From: Raphanus sativus
Lineage: Eukaryota; Streptophyta; Magnoliopsida; Brassicales; Brassicaceae
NCBI RefSeq assembly: GCF_000801105.2
Contig: NC_079514.1
Span: forward strand, 25,460,293-25,524,292
Length of the DNA: 64,000 bases
Direction: 5' to 3'
The notes under the pieces are model-generated. The model was not told where the DNA came from. It was given only the letters and a program-made list of their open reading frames with translations, and did not search any database. Made by a program: the position numbers and the translations under genes. This document shows, in pieces, positions 10,607 to 22,300 of this stretch (the first letter of the stretch is position 1; each line of letters starts with the position of its first letter).

Positions 10607-10999
10607 AGTTAATACTTCCAAGTTGAGGACTCACGTTAACAACATAGTAAAACAAAGAGTGTAAAAACTTGATATACTGAGCTTAAGAAGGAAGAGTCCA
10701 GAGTGATTTTTTGGAACATCCTGAAACCAAAGAAAGTGCGAGGAAGGTGTTTACTCTCCAACCTTATTAATTTGCAAATTTAGTTTAAAATTTTTAATGT
10801 GCGTTGATGAAATGACAAACCATTGAATATTTCATTACTCTGGAAACTAAATTTGAATAAAACTTATATAGGGATCGATATGGGGAAATACCTTAAAACC
10901 TCTTGACACCAAATCCATATATGGCCAAGTGGCCTTATCTTTGAGCAAGTTATTTTCGACATCTGATATGTGGCAGTCATTTCCATCTCTATGTTACTT
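10607..10999. repeat. Local duplication, copy B (empty site)
   Basis: Diverged copy of the 8772-10600 segment. It has ATTGAATATTTCATT once, uninterrupted (10826-10840), so it is a natural pre-insertion control for the retroposon in copy A. The join AAAACCTCTTGACACC near 10895-10910 shows a deletion relative to A at a short TCT overlap. Confidence 0.85.
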
Positions 11000-11298
11000 A
11001 GAAATAATTATTTTCGTGTATTTCGCCTGGACGTAAATCAAAAAGATTTTATTCATCTTTTATAGAGATAACTGGAAGATCGAAAAAAATATTAAACACA
11101 CAAGATTTATTAATTATACAACAAGAAATGATACAACATCACCACAAATGACCGTATAAGAAATCAAAATAAAAATTAACTGTGAAGTTCAGAGTTGTAG
11201 GAATCACATACACACATACATAAATACACACATTACAAAACACGAGATACAAAGACGATATGTAGAACTGTGATGGTTGTATATGATTAGAATCTTAA

Positions 11299-11712
11299 TC
11301 AGCATTGGAAGCCAGGGGGAACCTTTTTGCTACAAACATTGAGAAGCAGACTGAGAGAGATCGGGATGTTCAAGTTGTTCCCGAGGACATTAGCCTTGAG
11401 CGCGGTGCAGAGACAAGCAGCAGCCTCAAGATCAGCGAGTCCTTTTATAAGCGTGCAACATGGCTCGACCGGTGGTTGGCCAAGGGTAATGTTGAGTAGA
11501 CCGTTGAGCACGTTGGCGCAGACTCCAAGCTTAAGGGCATCTCTAGGGCATTTGGCTGTGGCAGGGCTAGGGTTTGGGGTTGGTTTGGGTTTAGGGTTAG
11601 GTTTTGGCTTGGGAGAAGGGCAACCGCAGTTACCGCAGGCGGAGATTGTTGTGAAGAAGAGGATGTTGAGAATCAAGAAAATGGCTAAAGAGCTTGTGGT
11701 TCTTGAACCCAT
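11299..11712 (-). CDS. Hybrid proline-rich protein with 8-cysteine (hydrophobic seed/LTP-like) domain
   Basis: A single-exon gene of 137 aa. The start is [10 protein letters not shown] at 11712: a TATAAAAG box at 11800-11793 (minus strand) puts transcription start near 11765, so the 42 codons open upstream are leader. Residues ~1-25 form a signal peptide ending ...TTISA. A Pro/Lys-rich linker ([17 protein letters not shown]) follows. The C-terminal domain (~55-137) has all eight cysteines in the order C, C, CC, CxC, C, C ([25 protein letters not shown]). This is the bifunctional inhibitor/LTP-like Hydrophob_seed family, small secreted cell-wall proteins related to DC2.15/EARLI1/ELP; their ligand is not certain. 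It is the only host gene here that looks intact. Nearby TEs end about 320 bp upstream (12028) and 300 bp downstream (10999). Confidence 0.92.
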   Translation of the reverse strand: MGSRTTSSLAIFLILNILFFTTISACGNCGCPSPKPKPNPKPKPTPNPSPATAKCPRDALKLGVCANVLNGLLNITLGQPPVEPCCTLIKGLADLEAAACLCTALKANVLGNNLNIPISLSLLLNVCSKKVPPGFQC

Positions 11713-11792
11713 TGTTAAATTTCTCTTTTTGCTCCAAAAGAGACTTTGGTGTGTATGTATTGGAATGAGGAGAAATGAAGGTTTCGGGGTGG

Positions 11793-11800
11793 CTTTTATA
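11793..11800 (-). promoter_or_regulatory. TATA box of the 8-cysteine protein gene
   Basis: TATAAAAG on the minus strand, 81 bp upstream of the chosen ATG. Confidence 0.7.
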
Positions 11801-12027
11801 ATAGTTCGAAGGATGGGCCGGGACATTAACGACTTCACATGGTGATTCTTATAAGAATATTCGTGAAGTTCTAAATCTATAGTTTATTCTTCTTTTCGAT
11901 TAGAGATAAAAAAAAAATAGGCTTTTAGATTACTCTCTTAAACAATGCGCATTGACTCTGGAATCTGGATTCGGGTGGTAAGATTCCTTAAACCATTAAA
12001 ACTAACAAGTAACGACATTTGCATGAT

Positions 12028-12909
12028 GGAAAAGACTTAGGTTCACCCCCTATGGTGAACCTTTAAAATCACCACATCATTTATGACCAATAAAAATAAC
12101 ATGTAGATAATTAAATAAAACATTATAAATTTATTTTAAAATAGTTAAAAAAGAATAATGTCAATTCTAAACCACAAATCTTAATTTTTAAACCCTAAAT
12201 ACTAATTTCTAAATCCAAACTCTATACCCTAAACAAAAATCCTATACCCTAAACCCAAATCTTAAATCCTAAACTCAAACCATAAACCTTAAATCTAAAT
12301 CTAATACCCTAAATCCAAATCCTAAACCCTAAACCCAAATCCTAGACCATAAACCCAAACCGTATACCCTAAACCCAAATCCTAGATCTTAAATCCAAAC
12401 CGTAAACCCTAAATTTAAATTTAAATTTTAGGGTTTACGGTTTGGATTTAAGGTTTAAGATTTGGGTTTAGGATATACGGTTTGGGTTTAGAGTTGACGA
12501 TTTGGGTTTAGGGTATAGAATTTGGGTTTAGGGTATAAGGTTTGGGTTTAGGGTCTACGATTTGGTTTAGGATACTTGGTTTAGATTTAAGATTTATGAT
12601 TTATGATTTGGGTTTAGGGTTTAGAATTTGGGTTTGGGTTTAGGGTATAGAATTTGGGTTTGGAGTCAGGGTCTAGGATTTGGGTTTAGGGTATAGAATT
12701 TTGATTTAGGGTATAGGTTATAGATTTAGAAATTAATGTTTAGGGTTTAGAAATTAAGATTTGTGGTTTAAAATTGTCATTATTCTTTTTAACTATTTTA
12801 AAATATATTTAATATGTTTTATTTAATTATCTACATGTCATTTTCATTGGTCATAAATGATGTGGTGAATTTAAAAGTTCGCCATAGGGGGTGAACCTAA
12901 GTCTTGTCC
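12028..12909. mobile_element. Mutator-like foldback MITE with telomere-like core
   Basis: An 882-bp element flanked by a 9-bp TSD, TTGCATGAT (12019-12027 and 12910-12918), the length typical of Mutator-like elements. Long inverted ends of about 150 bp begin GGAAAAGACTTAGGTTCACC and its counterpart GGACAAGACTTAGGTTCACC. The core is degenerate TAAACCCTAAA on the left arm, switching to TTTAGGGTTTA on the right arm near 12425. No coding sequence. Its right TSD lies directly beside the 3' end of the next Helitron. Confidence 0.88.
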
Positions 12910-14063
12910 TTGCATGATTACTAGGTGATTTTCCCGTGCTCATGCACAGATATAAATATTTATAAAGTAGATATAATATAATAATTGATTGCTATTTACT
13001 TTTAGTTTTAAATTAACATATATTAATAATACTGTATTATGTTAATTAGATATATTATATCTAGTCGGTTTTGTTGTTTTATAGTCGATTTAGTTATGAT
13101 TTCAGTATATTGGATTACATGTATTTTTCTGAATTCAACTATAATATTTTTTATTCTAAAAATATTTAAATTTTCATTAATTTTCTTATTAACATTTAGG
13201 CTGGTTGTTGTCTTAAATATGTAATTATATTTTAGGAAGATTATGTATAACTTAAGATATATTGTGCTTGGAATGAAACAAAAAATAAACTAAAGTGTTT
13301 GAATCAAAAGTATGTAAATAAATATAACGATAATATTCTGAAGTCTCATGCATATATATAAATTTTACAAAAAACTAAATTGTTACGGTTGGTTAATATT
13401 TTATTTTCATTTGTTAATGTGTTTTGAGTCATCCTCTAATTTATATTTATAAAATAAATTATTATTATTATAAAATTATATTTTCTTATTATAGTTAAAT
13501 CTATGATTTTAGATATAAGTTGGATTAGTCGAGTAATTCATGTTGTGAGTATATTAACTTACATATATTCTTTCAAATTCAAGCTGAAGTATATTTTTTT
13601 ATTATAATTAAGTAAAGTCAAATTAATTTATTTATCATTTAACTGTGAATGTAGTTTCATAATATATACCAAATTAAATATTGATTTTTAACAATATATT
13701 AGAAAAGGATGATATATAGAAAGTTACTTCTCATACTTTTTGGAAGCTCGTGAACTCATATCAATATTTATAATAACAAAAATATTTTTATAAATTCTAA
13801 CTAATTTCATGTCTTCTGATTATGGTATATGAAAAAGTTACACAAACATAAAAACATTGAATTTAAAAGAAAATTTAATATTAAGAAAACATACAATTTT
13901 AATAATGATAGAATATAATATATTTATCTTGTTAAAGTATATAGTGTGATTTAAAAATATTTTATAAGTATTAGATCAAAAGATGTTTATTGTTAACCTT
14001 TATTTCTCGTTATATCTCTTAAAAATAAGCAGGAAAAAATTGCGATTGTATCTGAGAAGTCAT

Positions 14064-14270
14064 ATTATATAAGTAAAATATAATTTATAGATATTTTTGT
14101 TGTAATTGAAAGATATTATAGTAACCAAAATACACGAAATACGAATAGCACTTCAATAATACTAATTATATAAGTAAAATATAATTTATAGATATTTTTG
14201 TTGTAATTGAAAGATATTATAGTAACCAAAATATAAGAAATACAATAGCATTTCAATAATACTAATTAAA
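14064..14270. repeat. ~101-bp tandem duplication inside the Helitron
   Basis: Two adjacent copies of a segment starting ATTATATAAGTAAAATATAA (14064 and 14165) and ending in TTCAATAATACTAATTA, with a few differences. Confidence 0.85.
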
Positions 14271-14588
14271 AATGATTTTAGTCAATATATCAGTTTATGT
14301 TACTTAATTATTTTATGTAATCATCTAAAAATAGATAGATATACAAAAATTATTTCTGTTACTTTGAAAAATATAAAGAAAGTATTTTATTAGTGTATTT
14401 TATGTTATTTTAAAAATATTTTTAATGCACTATTACTTTTTTTTTTTACTCTAAATTTCCATTATTAAAATAAAAAAACGTTTTTACAAAGTGGAAGTCT
14501 TGAAGCCCAACCAGCCCAAGACCCCAAACAAAGAAACTAAAGATGGAAGCAAAACAGAAACTAGCAAAAAAAAAGACAAGGCAGAAAA

Positions 14589-17500
14589 TTAAAAAGTATC
14601 TAACCAAGTAGCCAAAAGAGTCATGCCTCCTACTAGAGACTGCTGAGCCCTTGACAGAGGATCGAGTTTGAGACGGATCAGGTTCTTGATTTCTCCTATC
14701 AAAGAGGAAGGAGTTCTAGTAACATCAGAGTGCACCCTGGAATTTCTTTCTCGCCAAATGAAGTACAAAGATGCTTGGAAGATGAGCTTGATAATGGTGG
14801 CAACATTTGCGTTGTTAGCAGGGAGCACCAGCCATCTCAGAGCCTCATCAAAATCAATAGGGGGAGACACATGAAAACGGGAAGTGAAGAAACACCATAC
14901 CTCGTTGCTGTAAGGGCAATCAAAGAATAGGTGTTGTCTCGTTTCATCACCTCTGTTACAGAGAACACATACTGCTGGGACATGAAGTCCCCAACCGATT
15001 AGTCTGTCCCTTGTGCTTAATCTATCTCTGGCTGCCACCCAAGTTAGGAAAGCATGTTTCGGGATTCGACCTGCAAACCACACTGATTTATACCACAGTA
15101 CTTGCTGGCCCGGAGGGTGAAGAACTGTCCACGTTTCTGCTGTGGAGAAGATCCCATTCCCTCCCTCACCATTCGGCCTCCACACATAAACATCATCTTC
15201 ACCAGAGCTTAAAATAGGATTCGGGTCTGGGAGACATTGTTTAATGGCTTGGATCACTGGGCTTCTACTTCTACTTCTATCCAACCACCAGCCTTCCCTT
15301 GAAAGAGCATCCGCCACTGATGCTAAGATAGGGAGGCCAGCGACCATAGGACCGACATCTCCAGTCAGATTGATGATTGGGCCTCTTCGTGTCCAGTTAT
15401 CTAACCAGAAACTAGCAGTGATCCCCGAGCCTACTTCACATTGAATCATCGGTCTCGCAGTCTGTCTCAAATCACAAATAGACCTCCAAATCCAACTGCC
15501 TCTTCTCCTACTAGACGGGTCTAGCAGCCAAAAATTTTCTTCCCCTATTAGATTCCTCCTGACCCACGAGACCCAGAGAGAACCTCCTGCAGTGAAGATA
15601 AGCCAGATGAGCTTGAGCCCTAACACCTTGTTCCAATCTGCTAATCTGTTAAGACCCAAACCTCCTTCGTTTTTAGGCGTGCAGACAGAATCCCATGCCA
15701 CTTTAGCTCCTCTAGCAGACGAAGGGACTCCCCTCCAAAGGAACGCGTTACACATCCTTTCTAATTCCCTGATACAGTCGTTAGGAATGATAAAAATCGA
15801 CGCCCAAAAGGAGATTGTTGAGTAGATAACCGCTTGAATAAGCTGAAACCTCCCGGCATACGAGAGATGACGGACAGTCCACGAATTGAACCGAGCACAT
15901 ATCTTATCGAGTAGAGGTTGAAAGTCTGTTTTTGTCATCTTTTTGGACGACAAAGGAACTCCCAAATACCTCACTGGAAGAGATCCTTGAACGATACCCA
16001 CTGCCTCCGCCAAAGCCCTGCATCTCTCGTTGCTTCCTCCATCCAGCAAGAGCTCGGTTTTTTCCATGTTTAGGCTTAATCGAGATATCTGTCTGAACTC
16101 ATCTAGTATCTGCAGAATACCCCTCAAGGAGTTCTCTGACCCATCAAAGAAAATGAGGACATCATCAGCAAAACTCAAATGGGTTATCAGCGGAGCTTCA
16201 CATTCCGGGTGCAGCGCAAACCAGCCCTCCATTGCTCCCCTATCCAACATTTTCGATAGAACATCCATTGCAGTAACGAAAAGAAGTGAAGAAATGGGGT
16301 CGCCTTGTTTGAGCCCCTTACGTCCCTGAAAGTAACCATTGAGCTCACCATTTACTACTATGCTGTATGAGGCCGTCGAATAACACTCCTTCATCCAATC
16401 GACAAACGTGTTTGGGAGCTCTAACGCACGCAAAGTGTTTGTCACAAAATCGAGACTCAACCTGTCGTAGGCTTTAGATAGGTCTATCTTCAAGCAGCCT
16501 CTTCTAGTTGGACCATGCTTATGAAAATCAGTGACTAGTTCAGAGGCTAAAAGCACGTTTTCACAGAGAAGTCTTTCTTGAACGAAGCCGACCTGATTTC
16601 TTTGAACTACCTCTGATATAAACAGATTCATCTTCTTCTTCAGGAGACGAGCAATCACTTTATAGATACTAGTACAAAGAGAGATGGGTCTGAACTGAGA
16701 TAACCTGTCAGCACCAGGAGTCTTTGGGATAAGAGAAACTGCAGTCGCATTAAATTGTTTAAGCATCCTTCCAGAGACAAAGAATTCTCTTATTGCTGCT
16801 ATCATATCCTTTCCCACCACTTCCCAGGCTTCCCAATAGAATTCCACTGCAAAACCATCTGGACCGGGAGCTTTGTTCTTAGGCATTGCTTTGATTACTG
16901 CATGAATTTCCTCCTCAGACGGCAGTCTTCTTAACTCGTTCGCCACTTCTTCTGAACATCTGTACCTCACCAAACTTTGAATCTCAGAGACTGGCATCGG
17001 ACTCACCTGATCATCCACTGTACCCAGAAGATTCTGAAAATAAGACACCGTCAGCTCTTTGATCTGAAGGGGATTTACAATTTTATGATCCGAAGCATCC
17101 ATCAAGTAGTGGATCGCGTTCCGCACCTGATGAGCTATTACAGCTTTGTGGAAGAAAGTCGTATTAGCATCACCACAAACAAGCCATCTTATACGAGCTT
17201 TCCTGTTGTAAAAAATGGCTTATGCCGCCTCGAAAAACAGCCACTTTTTACTGCACACAAACTCCTCCCTAAAAAGGGACTCTGTTGGAGCAGAAAGAAG
17301 TTGTTCTTGGACCGCTTTAAGAGCTTCCATAGCATCCCTTGCTTTTTGTTGAATGTTTCCAAAACCTTCCTTATTCAACTTCCTACAGAGCTTTTTAACC
17401 TTCTTCAACCTTTGACCCAGAGTGAATAGCTTCGAACCAACTTGCACTTCTTCTGCCCAAGTTTTCTTCATCTCCGTCATAAAGCGAGGATGAGTCGCTA

Positions 17501-18097
17501 TGAAGGAGAAATACATAAAACTTGACTTCCTTACACTCTCCTCTCCTGAGAACTCCACAATGCAAGGAGAATGATCGGAGTCACCCGGAGACTCGAAGGA
17601 ACTTATCGCATCCGGGAACCGGTCTCTCCACTTCTCATTTCCTAACGCTCTATCCAACTTGCGGATAATAGGATCCTCTGGTCTCTTGTTGGACCACGTA
17701 TAGAAGACGCCTCTGATTTCCAGGTCAGACAGGTTACTTTCTTCGAGACACTCTCTAAACTCTGACATCCCTCTTACTGGTAATGGGTAGTTTATCAGAG
17801 AGAAATGTTCATCTGCAGACAGTATCTGATTAAAATCACCCATGTCTTGCTGTAGGTAATAACTGAAATAGTAGGATCCCAAAGAATCCAAATCCTTCCA
17901 CCATTCACCTCCAAATAATTATTCTCAAACCTTCTATCTTGGGACACCTTATTAAGAACTTCAAAAAAAATTTCCTCCTGTACATGAGTTTCCAATAACG
18001 CTACAACTGAATACCCCAGATTGCGCAACCAACGGTTAACCACTCTCTGACGATCATTATAATTGAGACCTCTAACATTCCAACTTGCTATCTTCAT
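14589..18097 (-). pseudogene. LINE ORF2 (endonuclease-reverse transcriptase), disrupted
   Basis: The endonuclease starts MKIASWNVRGLN (18097) but breaks near 17840. The frame jumps from ITYSKT straight to the conserved GDFNQIL, so part of the endonuclease is deleted and the frame shifted. The next block (17891-17223) keeps SDHSPC, then meets one in-frame TAA (17222-17220). The same frame then runs on to 14589 with reverse transcriptase (LIPKTPGADRLSQFRPISLC, LKQGDPISSLLF, SFADDVLIFF as the YxDD-type motif). A zf-RVT domain follows (CVLCNRGDETRQHLFFDCPY). There is no RNase H domain at the C terminus. Apart from the deletion and one stop it is well preserved. Confidence 0.9.
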
Positions 18098-18123
18098 ATA
18101 TACAGATAAAAGACGGGACTTGA

Positions 18124-19602
18124 TTAGAGACGAAACTTCGTACCCGAGGAAAGACCTCGAGGTTGAAGAGTCATCCCTCTGGTGGGAGAGAAACTAGCAG
18201 TTGAGGCTTTCCACAGCGCTTCTTGCCTCAATGCTCTTCGGTATGCTTTAGAGTGTTTTGTTATCCACAGAGAGTCATCCTCTTTCTGCTCCAACTCCAC
18301 TTTCTGCACTATGGGAGTCTCCTGCATAGGGCCTTCTTCGCTACTATGAACCATGTCAGAGTCAAGAGATTTCTTATCTTCCAACACACTCATCTGAGAA
18401 GCATCTTCTGCACTCGCCACTACAGCCTTTTCTGACACTAACTGAGCCTTGCCTACCACTTCCGGAGGTGAACTCAAACCTCTGATTCTAGAACGGGAGC
18501 GAGCTCTTCTTTCTGATCTTGAGCGAGCTCTGCTTCTGGACCGTGAGGATTTCTTCTTCTCCTCCTTCTGTATGTTCTCCGAGACTTCTAGTATCGTACT
18601 GTCGCAAACTTGGACCTCATCACTGGAAGTCTTAGTTTGTATTAAATCCGAGGAGGTTGCAACTACTGCTAGCCCACCAGTCCTCTTTTGAGCTTCAAAC
18701 TTTCTTCCTTTCTGCAATGGCCTGTTGCATCTATTGAGAAGATGACCGAACCTTCCGCAGTTCAAACACTTGGGAGGTAGTCGAGGGTATTCGACGTTGA
18801 TTCTCACCGAGTTGCCTGCAGAGTCACGAACTTCCACTGCTTCAGGAGGATTAGTCTCTAGGTTAATCTCAACCTTCACTTTTGTGTCTCCAAAGTGGTA
18901 GGGGTCCAATCTCGACTTTTCAGTGTGTAGCGGCTCTCCAATCCCGCTTGCTACCACACTGATTCCGTCTAAGGAGTAGAGTTGTGGGGGAACGTTCTTC
19001 AAAATAGCCCAGGTCGGCGCCGAGGTTAGTTCATGTGCTGCTAGGTTGCCATCTGATGACCACGGAAACACCGAGAACGCTACATTCCCTGCTTGCCAAT
19101 AGCCAACTTCCAGCACCCAATCGCGAGTCTGAACAAAGGGGACATAGATAAGGCAGCACGTATCTGAGACTTTCCTCACAGTGATGTTACCAAACTTGCC
19201 CCAAACTGGGTTTAGATCTGCGAAGACCTTCCCTTGATGAGGCATTCTTCCGTGGAAGTGCGCTACTAGGTGGTCTTTCCATAGATCTGAGGTTTGGAGT
19301 AAGATCTTCTCTGGAGCTTGGACAACAGGGGTGCCATCTTCGAGAAAAGTGGGGTTGGAGATCTTCCTGAGATTCCGAAGTGAAGATTTAAATCTCTGAG
19401 CATACGATGGGACATTAAGAGCTGGGATCTCTTTAGGAACTGAGGAAGGTGGAAGCTTTGTGTCAGAATCCTTGTTACAGGGACTGATTACGCTAGCAGA
19501 GTTCTGAGTAGACTCCAAAACCGCTTTTAATGGAGATTTTGGTGAGAGTGGCGAGCCGAGAGAAGAGCGAGGGGGAGGGGGCGCGTCTGACGAAGAAGCC
19601 AT
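18124..19602 (-). CDS. LINE ORF1 protein (gag-like, DUF4283 plus zinc knuckle)
   Basis: 492 aa from ATG at 19602, open throughout. A Ser/Pro-rich N terminus precedes a DUF4283-like domain (~95-240, with VWGKFGNITVRKV and WAILKNVPPQL). A single CCHC knuckle CLNCGRFGHLLNRC is at ~278-291. An Arg/Ser-dipeptide stretch (SRSRSRARSRSERRARSRSR) lies at ~360-380, before a variable tail. The protein is expected to bind LINE RNA in the ribonucleoprotein. ORF1 stays open although ORF2 is broken, so it may still be translatable. Confidence 0.88.
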   Translation of the reverse strand: MASSSDAPPPPRSSLGSPLSPKSPLKAVLESTQNSASVISPCNKDSDTKLPPSSVPKEIPALNVPSYAQRFKSSLRNLRKISNPTFLEDGTPVVQAPEKILLQTSDLWKDHLVAHFHGRMPHQGKVFADLNPVWGKFGNITVRKVSDTCCLIYVPFVQTRDWVLEVGYWQAGNVAFSVFPWSSDGNLAAHELTSAPTWAILKNVPPQLYSLDGISVVASGIGEPLHTEKSRLDPYHFGDTKVKVEINLETNPPEAVEVRDSAGNSVRINVEYPRLPPKCLNCGRFGHLLNRCNRPLQKGRKFEAQKRTGGLAVVATSSDLIQTKTSSDEVQVCDSTILEVSENIQKEEKKKSSRSRSRARSRSERRARSRSRIRGLSSPPEVVGKAQLVSEKAVVASAEDASQMSVLEDKKSLDSDMVHSSEEGPMQETPIVQKVELEQKEDDSLWITKHSKAYRRALRQEALWKASTASFSPTRGMTLQPRGLSSGTKFRL

Positions 19603-20104
19603 AGAATCCGAGAGAACTGAACGGGATGGGAACGACGGAAGAACTTCTCGTCAATCGGCGTGAGGCCAACTGACGGCGGGGATAGCGCAGAAAACCCTAA
19701 TCCACCATTTCGTCGCCAAGGCCACTTAATATGTTTAACAATATTTTATATAATTTATAATTCTTTAATTATATAATAGCCCTTAATGCACTATTACTAT
19801 TTTTCGAACTTTCTTTTTTAATGAAATCATATTATTTATACATATATTTTCGTTTTTAAATTCACTTTATAGCCTTTATAAATATTTCCTTTTTATTATA
19901 TATGTTATTTGGAAAAATTTACAAAGGAATTTAAATAAAAAATCAATTATAGTATTTAAATATCATATTTTTGATTCATTAAGGGTATCAATGTAATCAA
20001 CCACCGTGAGAATTAACGTGAGCACGACACATAGAAAACTGACTTCTCAAATAATATTATAGAGATAAGCATCCATGTATTATGTGATTGACATTTTATA
20101 CTTT

Positions 20105-20257
20105 CCTTTTTTTTTTGGTTAAAAAGATATTTTCATCTCGTTGCCGGAAATCCAAGCATCGTAAAAAATTCCTCACATGGCGAATCGAACCCAGATGATA
20201 TAAGTTACAGCCGCAATCCTTTTACCGGCATAATTGACTCGTTTTGTTTTTTTTGTT
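20105..20257 (-). mobile_element. tRNA-derived SINE
   Basis: A 153-bp minus-strand insertion with an 11-bp TSD, TTTTATACTTT (20094-20104 and 20258-20268). The T-run at 20106-20116 is its poly(A) tail. The minus strand carries a Pol III B-box-like GGGTTCGATTCG; an A box is less clear. It lies just outside the 5' end of the Helitron at 20065. Confidence 0.72.
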
Positions 20258-20402
20258 TTTTATACTTTTTGCACCGGAGTTTGAAATAAAAAAATTTGTG
20301 GCTAAATATTCATATAATTTTTGGATAGATAGTGATCAACATATATAAATATAAATAGTGTTATTATTGTTTTCAGTGACATTAGATTTTGTTACGATTA
20401 TA

Positions 20403-21240
20403 TCCCTTATATATTAAAAGAGAAGCATTTGCAAAAATGTGTTCACACATAGACACAAAAATGCTTACGTGTCAGTTTCACATTCATTTAGTAATTAATG
20501 TGTTCACACACTAATTTCTTAATTCTATCACATACAATTTAATGTGTTCACACACTAATTCTTTTAGTTAACTTTTTTTTTAGTTTTCGTATTATTAATT
20601 TTTTTTTATTATTGAATTCAAGTTTTCTCAAGACAAGTATTAAATAATATCATTATTGAAAGAAATAAACTACAAAATCATTAAGATTCACATCAACTAA
20701 AATGTCAGAATGAGAATGTTTTTAGAAATTGAAAGTTTAGTATTTTGTTGAACTTGGCCATGGTTGGGGTTTATGCATACAAAAGAAACAAATAATTATG
20801 ATTGGTTATGAATTAAGAAAATTTAGGTGAAAAACACCACACAAAGTTAGATCTTAGTTTTTTTTTTGGCATCGGATCTTAGTTTAGCAAAATATTGTTT
20901 TTCTTTACAGAATTTTCATATCAAACCAAGAATTAGAAACATAATCAGATTGTAGAAAAAATCAGAAATCAGAAAAGCTTAAAATAAATTTGCGAAATCG
21001 ATTGAAAAACAGAATTCATGTATCGAGTGAAGAGTTCACATTATTTCTGAGGCAACTCTCACCCATTCCATTCGATTATATTGTGTTTTTATTATATTTA
21101 CCAAATATTTTTATAGAAGTACCCGTCTTGCCCAACAGTACACCACGCCCAACCATTTTATTGGTATTCTTAAAATGTCGTCCAATAATTATGTATGTAA
21201 AATAATCCCAACATATTAGTTTTACATTTATTTATTTTTC
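20403..21240 (+). mobile_element. Helitron-like 5' end (3' end not found)
   Basis: A|TCCCTTATATATTAAAAGAG at 20403 matches the 5' terminal style of crucifer Helitrons (compare 46849). A tract rich in TGTGTTCACACA follows near 20441 and 20501. No CTAG with an upstream hairpin was found, so the right limit is arbitrary and the copy may be truncated. Confidence 0.4.
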
Positions 21241-21557
21241 TTTATATAAGTAGAAGAAAATAAGTCTGGATAAAATATTTGGATCCGAAGAACTGAACCG
21301 AACTTGATTTGAAAGTAATATTAAACACAAACTAAAACATATAAAGTACTCAAATGGATCTAAAGTTCAATATCCGGATAACCAGATCCGAATCCAATCC
21401 AAACTAAAATATTTTGGATACCGAAAATATCTAAAACACAATTATATACTTAAATATATTAGTTCTTTTAATTTTTATATCTATTAGATATTAATTTATA
21501 TGAAAATACCTAAAATATTAAAATATGTTCAAAATACTGAATATCTATTATTTTTCC

Positions 21558-21863
21558 TTTTTTTTGTCGACCCCCATCTAATAAGATCAAGTGGTAGTCG
21601 GTCTTGAGTCGTTCCGAAGAAACGCTCTGTCCGGCTGGGTCTGATCTATATGGGAAAAAAGAACACCGCTACTTCTCGCCTCCTTAGCGAGAGAATCTGC
21701 ACGCAAATTCCTATTCCTTGGTATGTGGGCAATGCTGAACTCCGAGAACCCAGCTTGTAGAAGCCGAAAAGAGACTAGCTCAGAATTAAAGGCCGGCCAG
21801 TCGGTTGGGTTAGCAATCATGTCCACCAGGTCGGAAGAATCCATCTCCATATGAATCACGGTG
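21558..21863 (-). mobile_element. 5'-truncated LINE with RNase H-like fragment
   Basis: A 306-bp insertion with a 13-bp TSD, CTATTATTTTTCC (21545-21557 and 21864-21876), and a T-run at the left as poly(A) tail. The minus frame 21859-21587 reads like the end of a plant LINE RNase H (RVT_3) domain: MEMDSSDLVDMI, HIPRNRNLRADSLAKEAR. The usual 5' truncation removed everything upstream. The LINE at 14438 lacks this domain, so a different LINE lineage is involved. Confidence 0.82.
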
Positions 21864-21876
21864 CTATTATTTTTCC

Positions 21877-22300
21877 ATTTAAATATTTAAATTAAACTAT
21901 TTTTATGTAAAGATATAATTTGCTAGATATACACAAATGGAATCAAAAAATTAGCTAACTACCCAAAACCATGAAAAACCTATGTCTACTGTAGAAAATT
22001 GTGTCCCACTTTCCCGTTTTGTCCCTGCCCTAAATTTTTATTTTGTTTCTCTTTCTTTCCCGAACTCACATCTCCATCATCTATCATTCTCTTTCCCATT
22101 TTCTCAACATTAACTAAAATTAAAACTTCATTTCAAACCGTTCTTCTTCTCAAATCTCCAAATTATCATTTATTTTGTTTTGACACCAATCATAAGGTCG
22201 CCTCTTCCTCTTTTTAAACCCCAAAACTTCCAAAGGATTTTACTGATTCAACAATCTGCAACTATTTCAGAAAAAAAACAAAAAAACAATGTATAAAGAG
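21877..22300. other. No gene seen
   Basis: AT-rich spacer with a pyrimidine-rich stretch 21995-22220; short frames show no recognised similarity. Confidence 0.4.

Larger units (their letters stand above)
14438..19782 (-). mobile_element. L1-type LINE, nearly full length but broken
   Basis: A 5.3-kb insertion in the Helitron with a 16-bp TSD, TTAATGCACTATTACT (14422-14437 and 19783-19798). The T-run at 14438-14448 is the poly(A) tail of the minus-strand element. ORF1 (18124-19602) precedes ORF2 (about 18097 to 14589), the usual L1 order. The first ~55 bases at the 5' end (19727-19782) are AT-rich and unlike the rest; they may be extra sequence added at integration. Confidence 0.92.
12921..20065 (-). 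mobile_element. Non-autonomous Helitron, split by a LINE
   Basis: The minus strand begins TCTCTATAATATTATTTGAG at 20065, preceded by A. It ends ...GTGCATGAGCACGGGAAAATCACCTAG at 12921, followed by T. This fits Helitron rules: A|T target, 5' TC, 3' CTAG preceded by a short hairpin (GTGC/GCAC). Without the LINE at 14438-19782 it is about 1.8 kb, AT-rich and non-coding. The same 5' end occurs at 39659 (plus) and 50943 (minus), so a family is present. An internal ~101-bp tandem duplication lies at 14064-14270. Confidence 0.78.

Noticed and set aside
11713..11838. Longer N terminus for the 8-cysteine protein (start at 11838)
   Set aside because: It would place the start upstream of the TATA box and bury the signal peptide.
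12180..12760. Interstitial telomere
   Set aside because: Repeats are degenerate, switch strand at the centre and lie inside a TSD-flanked MITE.
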